From: an uncultured Atopobiaceae bacterium
GTDB taxonomy: Bacteria > Actinomycetota > Coriobacteriia > Coriobacteriales > Atopobiaceae
DNA: 64,000 nucleotides
NCBI GenBank assembly: GCA_910579165.1
Contig: CAJTTF010000003.1
Span: 1-64,000, forward strand
Direction: 5' to 3'
Below are positions 35,742 through 43,994 of this stretch, one piece after another. The first letter of the stretch is position 1; every line of letters begins with the position of its first letter. A model generated the notes under the pieces. It was not told the origin of the DNA. It ran no database searches and was given only the letters and a program-made list of their open reading frames with translations. The translations under genes and the position numbers were made by a program.

Positions 35742-36023
35742 TTAATAATGATCTTCTACGTCCCAACGGTCTTCGTCTTGATAGTAAACCGAAATTCCGG
35801 CAACATGGTGGTCGCAATCAAAGATGTAGTGAAGCGTATTGTTCCATCCTGGATAGGGCTCGCTTTGCTGATATTTGGCGTAGAGAGCGATATCTTTGCC
35901 GCAATGAGGGCAGAGGGTTCTTCTCTCCAAAAGGTGCTCAATTGCTTCTTCTGGTGAGGGGACGCGTCCCGCTTTTGCGCCTGCAGCGATTTTTTCCAGC
36001 TGTTCCTTTTTAAGCTCTTTCAT
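35742..36023 (-). CDS. Small Cys-rich protein with leader-like N terminus
   Basis: I do not recognise this 93-residue protein. The start at 36023 is preferred because AAAGGG lies before it; a longer in-frame start at 36092 has none. The N terminus MKELKKEQLEKIAAGA resembles double-glycine leader peptides of bacteriocin precursors, though with GA in place of GG. The middle has CPHCGKD and the C-terminal half FDCDHH, which could make one zinc site. The C terminus is acidic and aromatic. It is monocistronic, with its own terminator. There is no peptidase, exporter or modification enzyme nearby, so a cytoplasmic zinc protein is more likely than a bacteriocin. Confidence 0.65.
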   Translation of the reverse strand: MKELKKEQLEKIAAGAKAGRVPSPEEAIEHLLERRTLCPHCGKDIALYAKYQQSEPYPGWNNTLHYIFDCDHHVAGISVYYQDEDRWDVEDHY

Positions 36024-36114
36024 GAATAGCCCTTTCACTAGAGAAGCAGTTTGCTTCTGGCTTATGGAGCAATTATAACCTTGAAAAAGCATAGCTGTCT
36101 CAAGTACATGAATG

Positions 36115-36144
36115 CTTCACAAATACTTGTGAAGAAATCTTCAC
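36115..36144. promoter_or_regulatory. Overlapping palindromes between the small Cys-rich gene and nrdD
   Basis: CTTCACAA-ATAC-TTGTGAAG (36115-36134) is a perfect palindrome. Its right arm also pairs with the next CTTCAC (GTGAAG-AAAT-CTTCAC, 36129-36144). The element sits in the 357-base divergent gap 36024-36380 and may be an operator or alternative hairpins. A further ATAACTTGTTAT palindrome lies nearer nrdD. No other feature was seen in the gap. Confidence 0.5.
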
Positions 36145-36380
36145 TATTTCTTCTGGCGTAAAGGCGCTCTTGAGCTGTAGGCATGTGAATTTTCAAATTG
36201 GAAGAATGAGAAAAATGGAAAATGGATACCATATATAGTAATTCTCAATGGAGAACCCCCAATAACTTGTTATCATTCTTATTACACTGGATGTAAAAAA
36301 TGACAAGAAACGCGGTAAAAGTTGCAGCAAAAGATGCCGTATTTGTCGCCTAGACAGAGCAGTACAAAGAGGAGACACGC

Positions 36381-38603
36381 ATGAAAATCATCAAGCGTAA
36401 TGGTGCAGAAGTCATCTTCAACCCACAAAAGATTGTGGCAGCTATCAAGAAGGCCAACGCCACCGTTAAGCCCAGCCTCCGTCTCACGGACGAACAGATT
36501 GAAGACGCAACTACCGCCTGCGCCGCTGAGTGCGAGACCTGTGGCCACACCGTTACGGTTGAAGAAGTGCAAGACATGGTAGAAGACCAAATCATGTCCA
36601 AAGGCGCCTTTTCTGTTGCAAGAAACTACATTACCTATCGCTATATTCAAGGTCTCAAGCGTCAATCTAACACCACTGATGATCGCATTCTCTCCCTTAT
36701 TGAGTGCAACAACGAAGACGTAAAACAAGAAAACTCAAACAAGAACCCCACGGTCAATTCCGTCCAGCGAGACTATATGGCAGGAGAGGTTTCCAAGGAC
36801 CTCGCCAACCGTATTTTGCTGCCGCAAGACATTGTGGAGGCCAACAAAGAGGGTCTCATCCATTTCCACGACGCAGATTACTACGCGCAACACATGCACA
36901 ATTGTGACCTCGTAAACCTGGAGGACATGCTGCAAAACGGTACCGTCATCTCCGATACGCTTATCGAAAAACCCCACTCATTCCCCACGGCCTGCAACAT
37001 TGCCACCCAAATCATCGCTCAAGTAGCTTCGTCTCAGTACGGCGGACAATCTATCTCGCTTACGCACTTAGCTCCCTTCGTTGATATTTCTCGCAAAAAG
37101 ATCAAAAAGCAGCTTAAGGAGGAGGTGGCAGAGCTCAACCTCAGCATTGACGAGGACGCCATCTCTGCCATGGTAGAAAAACGCTTGCGCGAGGAGATTC
37201 GCCGCGGTGTACAAACCATCCAGTACCAGGTTGTAACGCTTATGACCACCAATGGTCAGGCGCCCTTCGTCACCGTTTTCATGTACCTCAACGAGGCGCG
37301 TACACCCCAAGAAAAGCAAGACCTTGCTCTCATCATTGAAGAGACGCTCCGCCAGCGCTATGAGGGCGTTAAAAATGAAGCCGGCGTATGGGTAACGCCT
37401 GCCTTCCCCAAGCTCATCTATGTCCTAGAGGACGACAACGTCCATCCAGACGACCCGTACTTCTATCTCACTAAGCTTGCGGCCAAGTGCACCGCAAAGC
37501 GCATGGTCCCAGATTACATTTCCGAGAAAATCATGCGCAAGTACAAGCTCTCACGCGGCGAAAAAGAAGGCGAGGGAGATGTCTACACCTGCATGGGTTG
37601 CCGCTCGTTCCTTACACCTGATCGCTCGGGCAACGGTTACAACAACGTAGCCAATGCGGGCAACTATGAGCCAGACAAACCAAAGTATTATGGGCGCTTT
37701 AACCAGGGCGTTGTTACCATAAATCTGCCCGATGTTGCTCTCTCATCTGGAAAAGATATGGACGAGTTCTGGCGTATCTTTGACGAGCGCCTTGAACTTT
37801 GCCATCGCGCGCTTCTTTGTCGCCACGAGCGCCTGAAAGGTACAACCTCAGATGCTGCTCCCATTCTCTGGCAGTTTGGTGCCCTTGCGCGTCTTAAGAA
37901 AGGTGAGGTTATCGATCCGCTCCTCTATGGCGGTTATTCCACCATCAGCCTGGGCTACGCGGGCCTCTATGAATGCGTGCGCTACATGACTGGCCACTCC
38001 CACACGGATAAAGAGGCAACGCCGTTTGCCCTTGCTGTTATGCAGCACATGAATGACAAATGTAACGAGTGGAAAGAGGAGTCCAACATTGACTTTTCGC
38101 TCTACGGCACCCCGCTTGAGTCCACTACCTACAAATTTGCCCGCTGTTTGCAAAAACGCTTTGGCATCATTGAGGGAATTACGGATAGAGGCTATATCAC
38201 CAATTCCTATCACGTCCACGTAACAGAAGAGATCGATGCCTTTACTAAACTCAAGTTTGAGTCTGAATTCCAACAGCTCTCTCCGGGCGGGGCCATCTCT
38301 TACATTGAGGTCCCCAATATGAAGGACAACCTGGATGCGGTCACAAGCGTGCTGGAGTTTATCTACGAAAACATCATGTACGCAGAGCTTAATACCAAGA
38401 GCGATTACTGCCAGGAATGCGGCTTTGATGGCGAGATTCAAATTGTCGAGGACGACGGGAAGCTTATCTGGGAGTGCCCTAAGTGTGGCAATCGTGATGA
38501 GTCTAAACTCAATGTGGCTCGTCGTACGTGCGGCTACATTGGCACGCAATTCTGGAACCAGGGCCGTACGCAAGAGATTAAAGATCGCGTCTTGCATCTG
38601 TAG
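36381..38603 (+). CDS. nrdD: Anaerobic ribonucleoside-triphosphate reductase
   Basis: This class III ribonucleotide reductase makes dNTPs under anoxia using a glycyl radical. The N-terminal ATP cone (MKIIKRNGAEVIFNPQKIV) gives allosteric control. The barrel follows, then a zinc site with two Cys pairs (CQECG and CPKCG), and the glycyl-radical loop RRTCGYIGTQ close to the C terminus. The length of 740 residues is typical. Its activase gene nrdG follows after 141 bases. An AGAGGAG ribosome site precedes the ATG. Confidence 0.97.
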   Translation: MKIIKRNGAEVIFNPQKIVAAIKKANATVKPSLRLTDEQIEDATTACAAECETCGHTVTVEEVQDMVEDQIMSKGAFSVARNYITYRYIQGLKRQSNTTDDRILSLIECNNEDVKQENSNKNPTVNSVQRDYMAGEVSKDLANRILLPQDIVEANKEGLIHFHDADYYAQHMHNCDLVNLEDMLQNGTVISDTLIEKPHSFPTACNIATQIIAQVASSQYGGQSISLTHLAPFVDISRKKIKKQLKEEVAELNLSIDEDAISAMVEKRLREEIRRGVQTIQYQVVTLMTTNGQAPFVTVFMYLNEARTPQEKQDLALIIEETLRQRYEGVKNEAGVWVTPAFPKLIYVLEDDNVHPDDPYFYLTKLAAKCTAKRMVPDYISEKIMRKYKLSRGEKEGEGDVYTCMGCRSFLTPDRSGNGYNNVANAGNYEPDKPKYYGRFNQGVVTINLPDVALSSGKDMDEFWRIFDERLELCHRALLCRHERLKGTTSDAAPILWQFGALARLKKGEVIDPLLYGGYSTISLGYAGLYECVRYMTGHSHTDKEATPFALAVMQHMNDKCNEWKEESNIDFSLYGTPLESTTYKFARCLQKRFGIIEGITDRGYITNSYHVHVTEEIDAFTKLKFESEFQQLSPGGAISYIEVPNMKDNLDAVTSVLEFIYENIMYAELNTKSDYCQECGFDGEIQIVEDDGKLIWECPKCGNRDESKLNVARRTCGYIGTQFWNQGRTQEIKDRVLHL

Positions 38604-38628
38604 TCCGCAGCCTTTTATTGCGTCCTAC

Positions 38629-38693
38629 AAACGCGCCCGAGAAACGCACTGTATAAACGCATCTTATAGAAACGACTCCGCAAAACGCTTTTG
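38629..38693 (+). repeat. Degenerate 13-bp repeat in the nrdD-nrdG gap
   Basis: AAACGC or AAACGA recurs at 38629, 38642, 38655, 38670 and 38683, with spacings of 13, 13, 15 and 13 bases. Sequence between the hexamers is poorly conserved. Confidence 0.6.
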
Positions 38694-38744
38694 CGTGAGC
38701 AGTGATCGCACCAATAAGTTTGCAACAGATCAGTAGAGGTCTAC

Positions 38745-39266
38745 TTGAATTACGCCACCATCAAATACGTTGATATTGCTAATGGATTAGGCGTGCGCAC
38801 TTCGCTCTTTGTTAGTGGCTGCACCCATCACTGTCCAGGCTGCTTTAATAGTGAGGCGTGGGATTTTGATGCAGGCGTACCGTTTGATAAAGAGGCGCAA
38901 CAAGCTGTTCTTACTTCGCTGGCTCCTGCCTACATTGCAGGACTCACCATCTTGGGGGGTGAGCCCATGGAGCCGCAGAACCAACGAGCACTCCTTCCAT
39001 TTCTCAAAAAGGTCCGCACAACGTATCCCAAAACCTCTATCTGGCTCTACACGGGAGACACACTGGAAGAGCTGCAAAACAAAAACTCACCGCGCCATAC
39101 GGAAAACACAGAAGAGTTGCTGGCCCTTCTAGATGTGCTTGTAGATGGACGCTTTGAGGAAGACAAGAAAGATATCACGCTCAAATTCCGCGGGTCCTCC
39201 AATCAGCGCCTCATTGATATGCCTGCTACTCTTGCTGGTAAACGCATTGTCCAACTCAACCTTTAA
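38745..39266 (+). CDS. nrdG: Anaerobic ribonucleotide reductase activating protein
   Basis: This radical-SAM enzyme installs the glycyl radical on NrdD. The CxxxCxxC iron-sulphur motif is seen as GCTHHCPGCFN near residue 25, followed by LTILGGEPMEPQN. The 173-residue length fits. It lies directly downstream of nrdD; the gap contains a 13-bp repeat. The initiation codon at 38745 is TTG, after GTAGAGGTC. Confidence 0.94.
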   Translation: MNYATIKYVDIANGLGVRTSLFVSGCTHHCPGCFNSEAWDFDAGVPFDKEAQQAVLTSLAPAYIAGLTILGGEPMEPQNQRALLPFLKKVRTTYPKTSIWLYTGDTLEELQNKNSPRHTENTEELLALLDVLVDGRFEEDKKDITLKFRGSSNQRLIDMPATLAGKRIVQLNL

Positions 39267-39279
39267 ACGCGTACGGCGA

Positions 39280-39307
39280 TTGACTTATTGCAATTTCATG
39301 GTAGCCT
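39280..39307 (+). promoter_or_regulatory. Candidate promoter of tRNA-Arg
   Basis: TTGACT (39280-39285), a 16-base spacer and TAGCCT (39302-39307) lie about 37 bases upstream of the tRNA. The -10 is weak. Confidence 0.4.
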
Positions 39308-39343
39308 TCTATCTGGGAAAATGCGTCTCATTTTCTCTATACC

Positions 39344-39420
39344 GCCGTCTTAGCTCAGTGGATTAGAGCGTTCGCCTCCGGAGCGAAAGGTCGCGGGTTC
39401 GAGCCCCGCAGACGGCACCA
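39344..39420 (+). tRNA. tRNA-Arg (CCG)
   Basis: It has a full cloverleaf: acceptor GCCGTCT/AGACGGC, anticodon arm TTCGC-CTCCGGA-GCGAA with anticodon CCG, T arm GGGTTCGAGCCCC, and encoded CCA (39418-39420). Confidence 0.95.
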
Positions 39421-39443
39421 CGCAACCTCGTACAATAAAATCT

Positions 39444-41915
39444 ATGCAGAACACTCACTCTTCCCAACATCCCACCATGGATTGCGGCAACACCCAATCC
39501 TCAAGCACTGTCACCATATCTTCTGAAGAGGCTAGTATCTACCACAACGTTCCTTTGGCCTCCAAAACTCCCGCAACAGGTCTCAGTGCACAAGAAGTGG
39601 AAGAGCGCCGCCAAGCAGGCCTGATAAATACCAGATCAAACCCGCAGCAAAAGTCAATCGCTCGCATTTTTGCCCAGCATCTTCTTACGCTCTTCAATGT
39701 CATTAACGTAAGCCTTGCGGTCCTTGTCTTTTTTACGGGTTCCTATAGAAACATGCTTTTTATGCTGGTTGTTATGTGTAACGTGGCTATTGGGATTGTG
39801 CAAGAGCTGCGCGCACGACAATCGCTCAAAAAGCTGTCCTTACTCGTTTCCAGCGTTGTTGAGGTGGTGCGCTCAGGAAAGATTGAGAGCATCGATCCAG
39901 CAAGCGTGGTATTAGGAGACCTCTTGCATCTGCGCGCTGGCGATCAAATCCCTTGCGACTGTCGCGTTGTGCAAGGAGAGGGAAAGGTCAATGAAGCACT
40001 CCTCACAGGAGAGGCAACCCTCGTAGAAAAGCACTCAGGCGAGCCGCTCTTAAGCGGCTCGTTTGTTGCAGCAGGCAGCTTCTGTGCAGAGGCAGTAGCG
40101 GTAGGCGAGCATTCTTTTGCCGCCAACCTTGCGCAGCAGGTAAAGCGTTACAAAAAGCCCGAATCTCAAATAATGCGAACAATCCAGGCCATCATAAAAA
40201 TTGCGACGATTTATCTCGTCCCCATGGGTGTTCTTTTGTTTCTCCGCACTTTTTTTGCAGAGCAAGCCGCAAACCCCCTATCAACTAACACAGCCGTAAA
40301 CACGGCCATCCTCACCACGGTGGCAGCTCTTGTAGGTATGATTCCTCAGGGGCTTGTGCTTCTTACAAGTGCTGTGCTTACGCTTGCCGTTATTCGCCTA
40401 GCACGCCAAAAGGTTCTGGTGAAAGAGTTCTATTCTGTGGAGACTCTGGCTCGCGTGGACACACTCTGTCTTGATAAAACGGGAACCATCACTACAGGCA
40501 CGATGCATCTAGAAACGATTGCTCCTTCTGCAGGTGCTACAGAACAGGAGGTGCTTGCCGCTGCCGCAGCGGTTATGGAAGCCAATAAAGAAGAAGCCAA
40601 TCAAACCGCCAGCGCTATCCTGAAGGCGGCCAAAGAAGCTGCAATAAATGCTTCGCAGTATACGTTTGTGCGCCACGTTCCTTTTGTGAGCGAAAAGAAA
40701 TACTCGGGTTGCACGCTTACTTCCGGTGAGAGCTACGTAGTGGGAGCTGCCGAGGCGCTCTTCGCAAATACTCCTCCACGCCCACCGGTCGCAGCTGATA
40801 AGACTCTACGTTTTATCTGCGTAGCCCGCGCAGAAGGCTTTGATAAAGCAGGGGCTGTGCAGCGTGAGACTCATCTTCTGGGTTGGATTGGCCTTTCCGA
40901 TGAACTGCGCCCCGGCATTGCCCAAACGCTTGCCTACTTTCGCAAACAAAAGGTACGGCTCCTTATTCTGTCTGGCGACAATCCCCAAACCGCCGCAGCC
41001 ATCGCCGCAAAAGCGGGCCTCAAGCCAGAAGGAAACAACCAAGAGCTGCGTGCGCTTGCCGCGTCGTCTCTTGTTGGCAAAGACAGCCAAGGGATTATAG
41101 AAGCGCTCTCTGACGTCTCAGTTGTTGGCCGCTGTACACCGCAAGTTAAGCAAGCCATCCTTAAGGCCTTCAAAGCAGCCAACCATACCACCGCTATGAC
41201 AGGCGATGGCATCAACGATATCCTCGCCCTCTACACTGCCGATACAGGCATTGCAATGGCGCAAGGCTCTCAGGCTGCCCGCACCGTTGCCAACCTGGTG
41301 CTGGTGGACAACGATTTCTCGCATTTACCTGACGTGGTAGACGAGGGGAGACGCTCCATCAATAACCTCATCCGTTCCGCCTCCCTTTTCTTAGAAAAAA
41401 CCATCTTCTCCATGGCGCTTGCTGCCTTTGCACTCATCGTGCCTCCCTATCCGCTTTTGCCCATTCAGCTCACCCTGATTTCTGCCGCCCTCATTGGAAT
41501 TCCTTCTTTTATGCTTGCTTTGGAGCCTAATCACGACCGCGTAGAGGGAAACTTCTTCCAAAAAGTTGCAACTAAAGCGCTTCCCGCGGGAGGCGCCATA
41601 AGCCTCACCATTGCGGTAGCTATGGTGTACGGGGCATTCGTCAACCTGGACAATCGCGATATCTCAACGATTGCAACGTTCATTATCATGACAGTAGGAC
41701 TTGCGCTTCTTGTGCATATATCGGCTCCGCTCAATGTGTTCCGAGCAACTCTTCTTGCTGGAATCATAGGTATCCTCGTTGTATGCGTTCTGTTCTTTGC
41801 GCCAGTGTTTGAGCTCTCTTGGGCTGTCGGCAGCCTTTGGATATGTGCTCTTATCTTCTGCATTGCAGCAGCGGGAATATATATTTTCTTCAGTTGGCTT
41901 GCTGAAAAACGCTAA
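39444..41915 (+). CDS. Cation-transporting P-type ATPase
   Basis: This 823-residue P-type ATPase has the phosphorylation motif DKTGTITTG with Asp344, an actuator-domain motif LLTGEATLVEK, and the hinge MTGDGINDILAL. About eight to ten membrane helices are expected, including four after residue 640. The overall pattern resembles the CtpE/Ca2+-type enzymes of actinobacteria and streptococci, so calcium or magnesium is likely, but the ion is inferred. No heavy-metal-binding N-terminal domain is seen. Confidence 0.88.
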   Translation: MQNTHSSQHPTMDCGNTQSSSTVTISSEEASIYHNVPLASKTPATGLSAQEVEERRQAGLINTRSNPQQKSIARIFAQHLLTLFNVINVSLAVLVFFTGSYRNMLFMLVVMCNVAIGIVQELRARQSLKKLSLLVSSVVEVVRSGKIESIDPASVVLGDLLHLRAGDQIPCDCRVVQGEGKVNEALLTGEATLVEKHSGEPLLSGSFVAAGSFCAEAVAVGEHSFAANLAQQVKRYKKPESQIMRTIQAIIKIATIYLVPMGVLLFLRTFFAEQAANPLSTNTAVNTAILTTVAALVGMIPQGLVLLTSAVLTLAVIRLARQKVLVKEFYSVETLARVDTLCLDKTGTITTGTMHLETIAPSAGATEQEVLAAAAAVMEANKEEANQTASAILKAAKEAAINASQYTFVRHVPFVSEKKYSGCTLTSGESYVVGAAEALFANTPPRPPVAADKTLRFICVARAEGFDKAGAVQRETHLLGWIGLSDELRPGIAQTLAYFRKQKVRLLILSGDNPQTAAAIAAKAGLKPEGNNQELRALAASSLVGKDSQGIIEALSDVSVVGRCTPQVKQAILKAFKAANHTTAMTGDGINDILALYTADTGIAMAQGSQAARTVANLVLVDNDFSHLPDVVDEGRRSINNLIRSASLFLEKTIFSMALAAFALIVPPYPLLPIQLTLISAALIGIPSFMLALEPNHDRVEGNFFQKVATKALPAGGAISLTIAVAMVYGAFVNLDNRDISTIATFIIMTVGLALLVHISAPLNVFRATLLAGIIGILVVCVLFFAPVFELSWAVGSLWICALIFCIAAAGIYIFFSWLAEKR

Positions 41916-41948
41916 TCAAACGAGAAATCAGACGACCTACCTTCGGTC

Positions 41949-42013
41949 ACCTTCCATTTTTCATTTTCTGTCCTTTCCAAACCTAATTCTCGTTTTTTGG
42001 AAGGTGCCTACTT
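41949..42013 (+). terminator. Inverted repeat after the P-type ATPase gene
   Basis: CACCTTCCA (41948-41956) pairs with TGGAAGGTG (41998-42006) over a 41-base loop. A shorter alternative uses TCCAAA nearer the right arm. The right arm is followed shortly by a T-run (about 42012-42016), so it may terminate the ATPase transcript. Confidence 0.45.
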
Positions 42014-42053
42014 TTTGGGGTTCAGGTCATCGCCGATTCTCCGATGATTGCAT

Positions 42054-42083
42054 TTGACAAAATGCTGAGGGGGGGGATAGCAT
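42054..42083 (+). promoter_or_regulatory. Adhesin promoter with G8 tract in its spacer
   Basis: A consensus -35 TTGACA (42054-42059) and TAGCAT (42078-42083) are 18 bases apart. Eight of the spacer bases are an uninterrupted G run (42069-42076). The gene starts 36 bases after the -10. AAAATGCT/AGCATTTT arms (42059-42066, 42079-42086) flank the run. Change in G number would change the spacer length. Confidence 0.7.
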
Positions 42084-42119
42084 TTTTTGCTGTTGTGAAT
42101 AGCAAAGAAGGAGCACCCC

Positions 42120-43682
42120 GTGAAACGTTTATTTGTAACCTTTGTAAGCTGTATTGTCTTATTGTCCGCAACAGTGACTACACCTGCTTTAGCGGAAGCA
42201 AAAGATGAAGCACAGCAGAGTGACGTAAGTGTATTCCAAGCTGCTCTCACAACGGCTTCTGATGGTATCCAATCCGTTTTGGATGGTGCAAAGACAAATA
42301 TTGCAGAGCTTTTTGGAACAAACGAACAGATTGCACTCGACAATAGCGAGAGCACACAACAACCTGCGAGCTTCTCTGCACAAGATACAGAAAGTGCCGC
42401 CGCTATTCCTTCAAATCTCACAGGGGTCGTATGGAGTGCAGACTATAAAACGTGTACGCTGCAGTCCGGACATAATTTCGACGGAAGCTCTTTGGCGAGT
42501 GAGATTGATTTGCATAGAGATACTCTGACTACTTTTGAGGCAGAAAATAATACGAGCCTGACTGGTGTTGCCAGAAATCTCTTTATAGGATGTCAGAATC
42601 TCCGCACGGTAAATCTTGCGGAATCTTTTAATACCAGCCAGGTTACCGATATGAGGTATATGTTCTACGACTGCTCCTCACTCACCTCCCTCGCACTTCC
42701 GGATGCGTTTGATACCCACTTAGTTACCAATATGAGCTATATGTTCCGCAACTGCTCCTCGCTTACCTCCCTTGCATTTCCTGACTCCTTTGATACCGGG
42801 CAGGTTACCGATATGAGGTATATGTTCTGCAACTGCTCCTCGCTTACCTCCCTTGCGTTTCCCGACTCCTTTGATACCGGGCAGGTTACCAATATGATCT
42901 CTATGTTCGAAAACTGCTCCTCGCTTACCTCTCTTACGCTTCCTAGTGTCTTTAATACTGATAAGGTTCTTAATATGGATAACATGTTCCTAGACTGCAA
43001 CCAACTTGAAAGACTTGACTTATCGATGTTTTCTTCTGCAAGTCTTACAACGTGCCCCGTCATGTTTGCTAATTGCTACAATCTAAAAGAACTGAATCTT
43101 GGTAACTTTGTCCCACCAGCAGGGCAGGCAAGTATTGGCATGTTTGCAGATTGTGATCTAAATACTGGCGAAATTTTTGGTCCTATTTCCAATATTGAGA
43201 AGATAACTATGTCCGGCGCTTGCATCCTAGAACCTGGGGAAGGAGCAACTACTGATATGCCTTCTGGCACTTTCTTTGATTACAAGGAACCTCTCTCCTG
43301 GAGCGCTTACTATCAGGGCAACGCTGTGGAAGGTGAGCCATCAGCTCAAGGTGATCAAAAGAATTGCTCCGCTGATCTTACTGCAGTGCTGACTGGCTTC
43401 GATGAGTTTGAAGCCTATCAAGGGACCCGTCCAGGGCTCACTACCTTTATACTAAATAAGCCAACACCCCCAGGCCCTACGCCTCCAGGGCCTACACCTG
43501 GTCCAACTCCTGAGCCCACGCCTGGACCCACACCAGACGTAGCACCTGCTGCAGATGCAGACGTGCTGCCTCTTACAAGTGATACCTCTGCGATTGTTAG
43601 CTTCGCTCTTCCCGCTGTACTCTTGATCGGACTTGCCCTTCTTGTCTCAGGTTATAGTCTCTCCCGTAAACGCTTGCAGTAG
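42120..43682 (+). CDS. BspA-like surface protein with LPLTS sorting motif
   Basis: This is a probable secreted, wall-attached adhesin of 520 residues, starting with GTG after AAGAAGGAGC. It has a signal peptide (1-25, ending PALAEA), a spacer close to that of the first adhesin, four BspA/DUF285 leucine-rich units of 27 residues (about 175-282), the shared FFDYKEPLSWSAYY domain and a Pro-Thr-Gly repeat linker. The C-terminal sorting signal reads LPLTS (43566-43580) instead of LPxTG, then a membrane segment and RKRLQ. Gly-to-Ser at the cleavage site may weaken sortase anchoring. Its promoter has a G8 tract. Confidence 0.92.
   Translation: MKRLFVTFVSCIVLLSATVTTPALAEAKDEAQQSDVSVFQAALTTASDGIQSVLDGAKTNIAELFGTNEQIALDNSESTQQPASFSAQDTESAAAIPSNLTGVVWSADYKTCTLQSGHNFDGSSLASEIDLHRDTLTTFEAENNTSLTGVARNLFIGCQNLRTVNLAESFNTSQVTDMRYMFYDCSSLTSLALPDAFDTHLVTNMSYMFRNCSSLTSLAFPDSFDTGQVTDMRYMFCNCSSLTSLAFPDSFDTGQVTNMISMFENCSSLTSLTLPSVFNTDKVLNMDNMFLDCNQLERLDLSMFSSASLTTCPVMFANCYNLKELNLGNFVPPAGQASIGMFADCDLNTGEIFGPISNIEKITMSGACILEPGEGATTDMPSGTFFDYKEPLSWSAYYQGNAVEGEPSAQGDQKNCSADLTAVLTGFDEFEAYQGTRPGLTTFILNKPTPPGPTPPGPTPGPTPEPTPGPTPDVAPAADADVLPLTSDTSAIVSFALPAVLLIGLALLVSGYSLSRKRLQ
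42642..42965 (+). repeat. 81-bp leucine-rich-repeat units in the adhesin
   Basis: Four units begin at 42642, 42723, 42804 and 42885. Units two and three differ at only five of 81 positions, so they look recently duplicated or homogenised. The paralogue at the window start has about two such units. Confidence 0.9.
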
Positions 43683-43775
43683 ACAAAAGGCAATAAGAGC
43701 AAAGAATAAGTCTATTAATAAGAACTAAGACAACAGCTTTTTAAGAGATAAGGGCAATCGAGTCAGTAAAAAAAT

Positions 43776-43851
43776 GTAAGGCTAGCGGACGAGTTTTTGG
43801 ACGTAGTCCAAACTGTTTGAAGTCCGCGTCTTCCCCTTTTTCTCTATCCCG
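43776..43851. repeat. Second copy of the nested inverted-repeat element
   Basis: 43776-43828 is identical to 1391-1443, including the GCGGAC/GTCCGC and TTTGGAC/GTCCAAA stems. The outer arms have decayed (left AAAAAAATGTAAGGC, right GTCTTCCCCTTTTTCTC). It lies 93 bases after the adhesin stop, the same relative place as the first copy. The 312-base gap 43683-43994 holds nothing else I can support. Confidence 0.85.
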
Positions 43852-43994
43852 GCTGCGAGTTCCTTCCCGCCAGCTTCCTCATCCTGGTCCTTCTCGGCAA
43901 AAGCAAATAAAGTCCGTGCCAATCTCGCGCAAGGCAAGTACAATAGATGCGCAACAAGACGCAGAACACAGCTCATTCGTAAAGGAGACGTCTC

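Noticed and set aside
42069..42076. G8 as a sequencing artefact only
   Set aside because: It cannot be excluded, but its place inside a well-formed promoter spacer before a surface protein makes the biological reading worth reporting.
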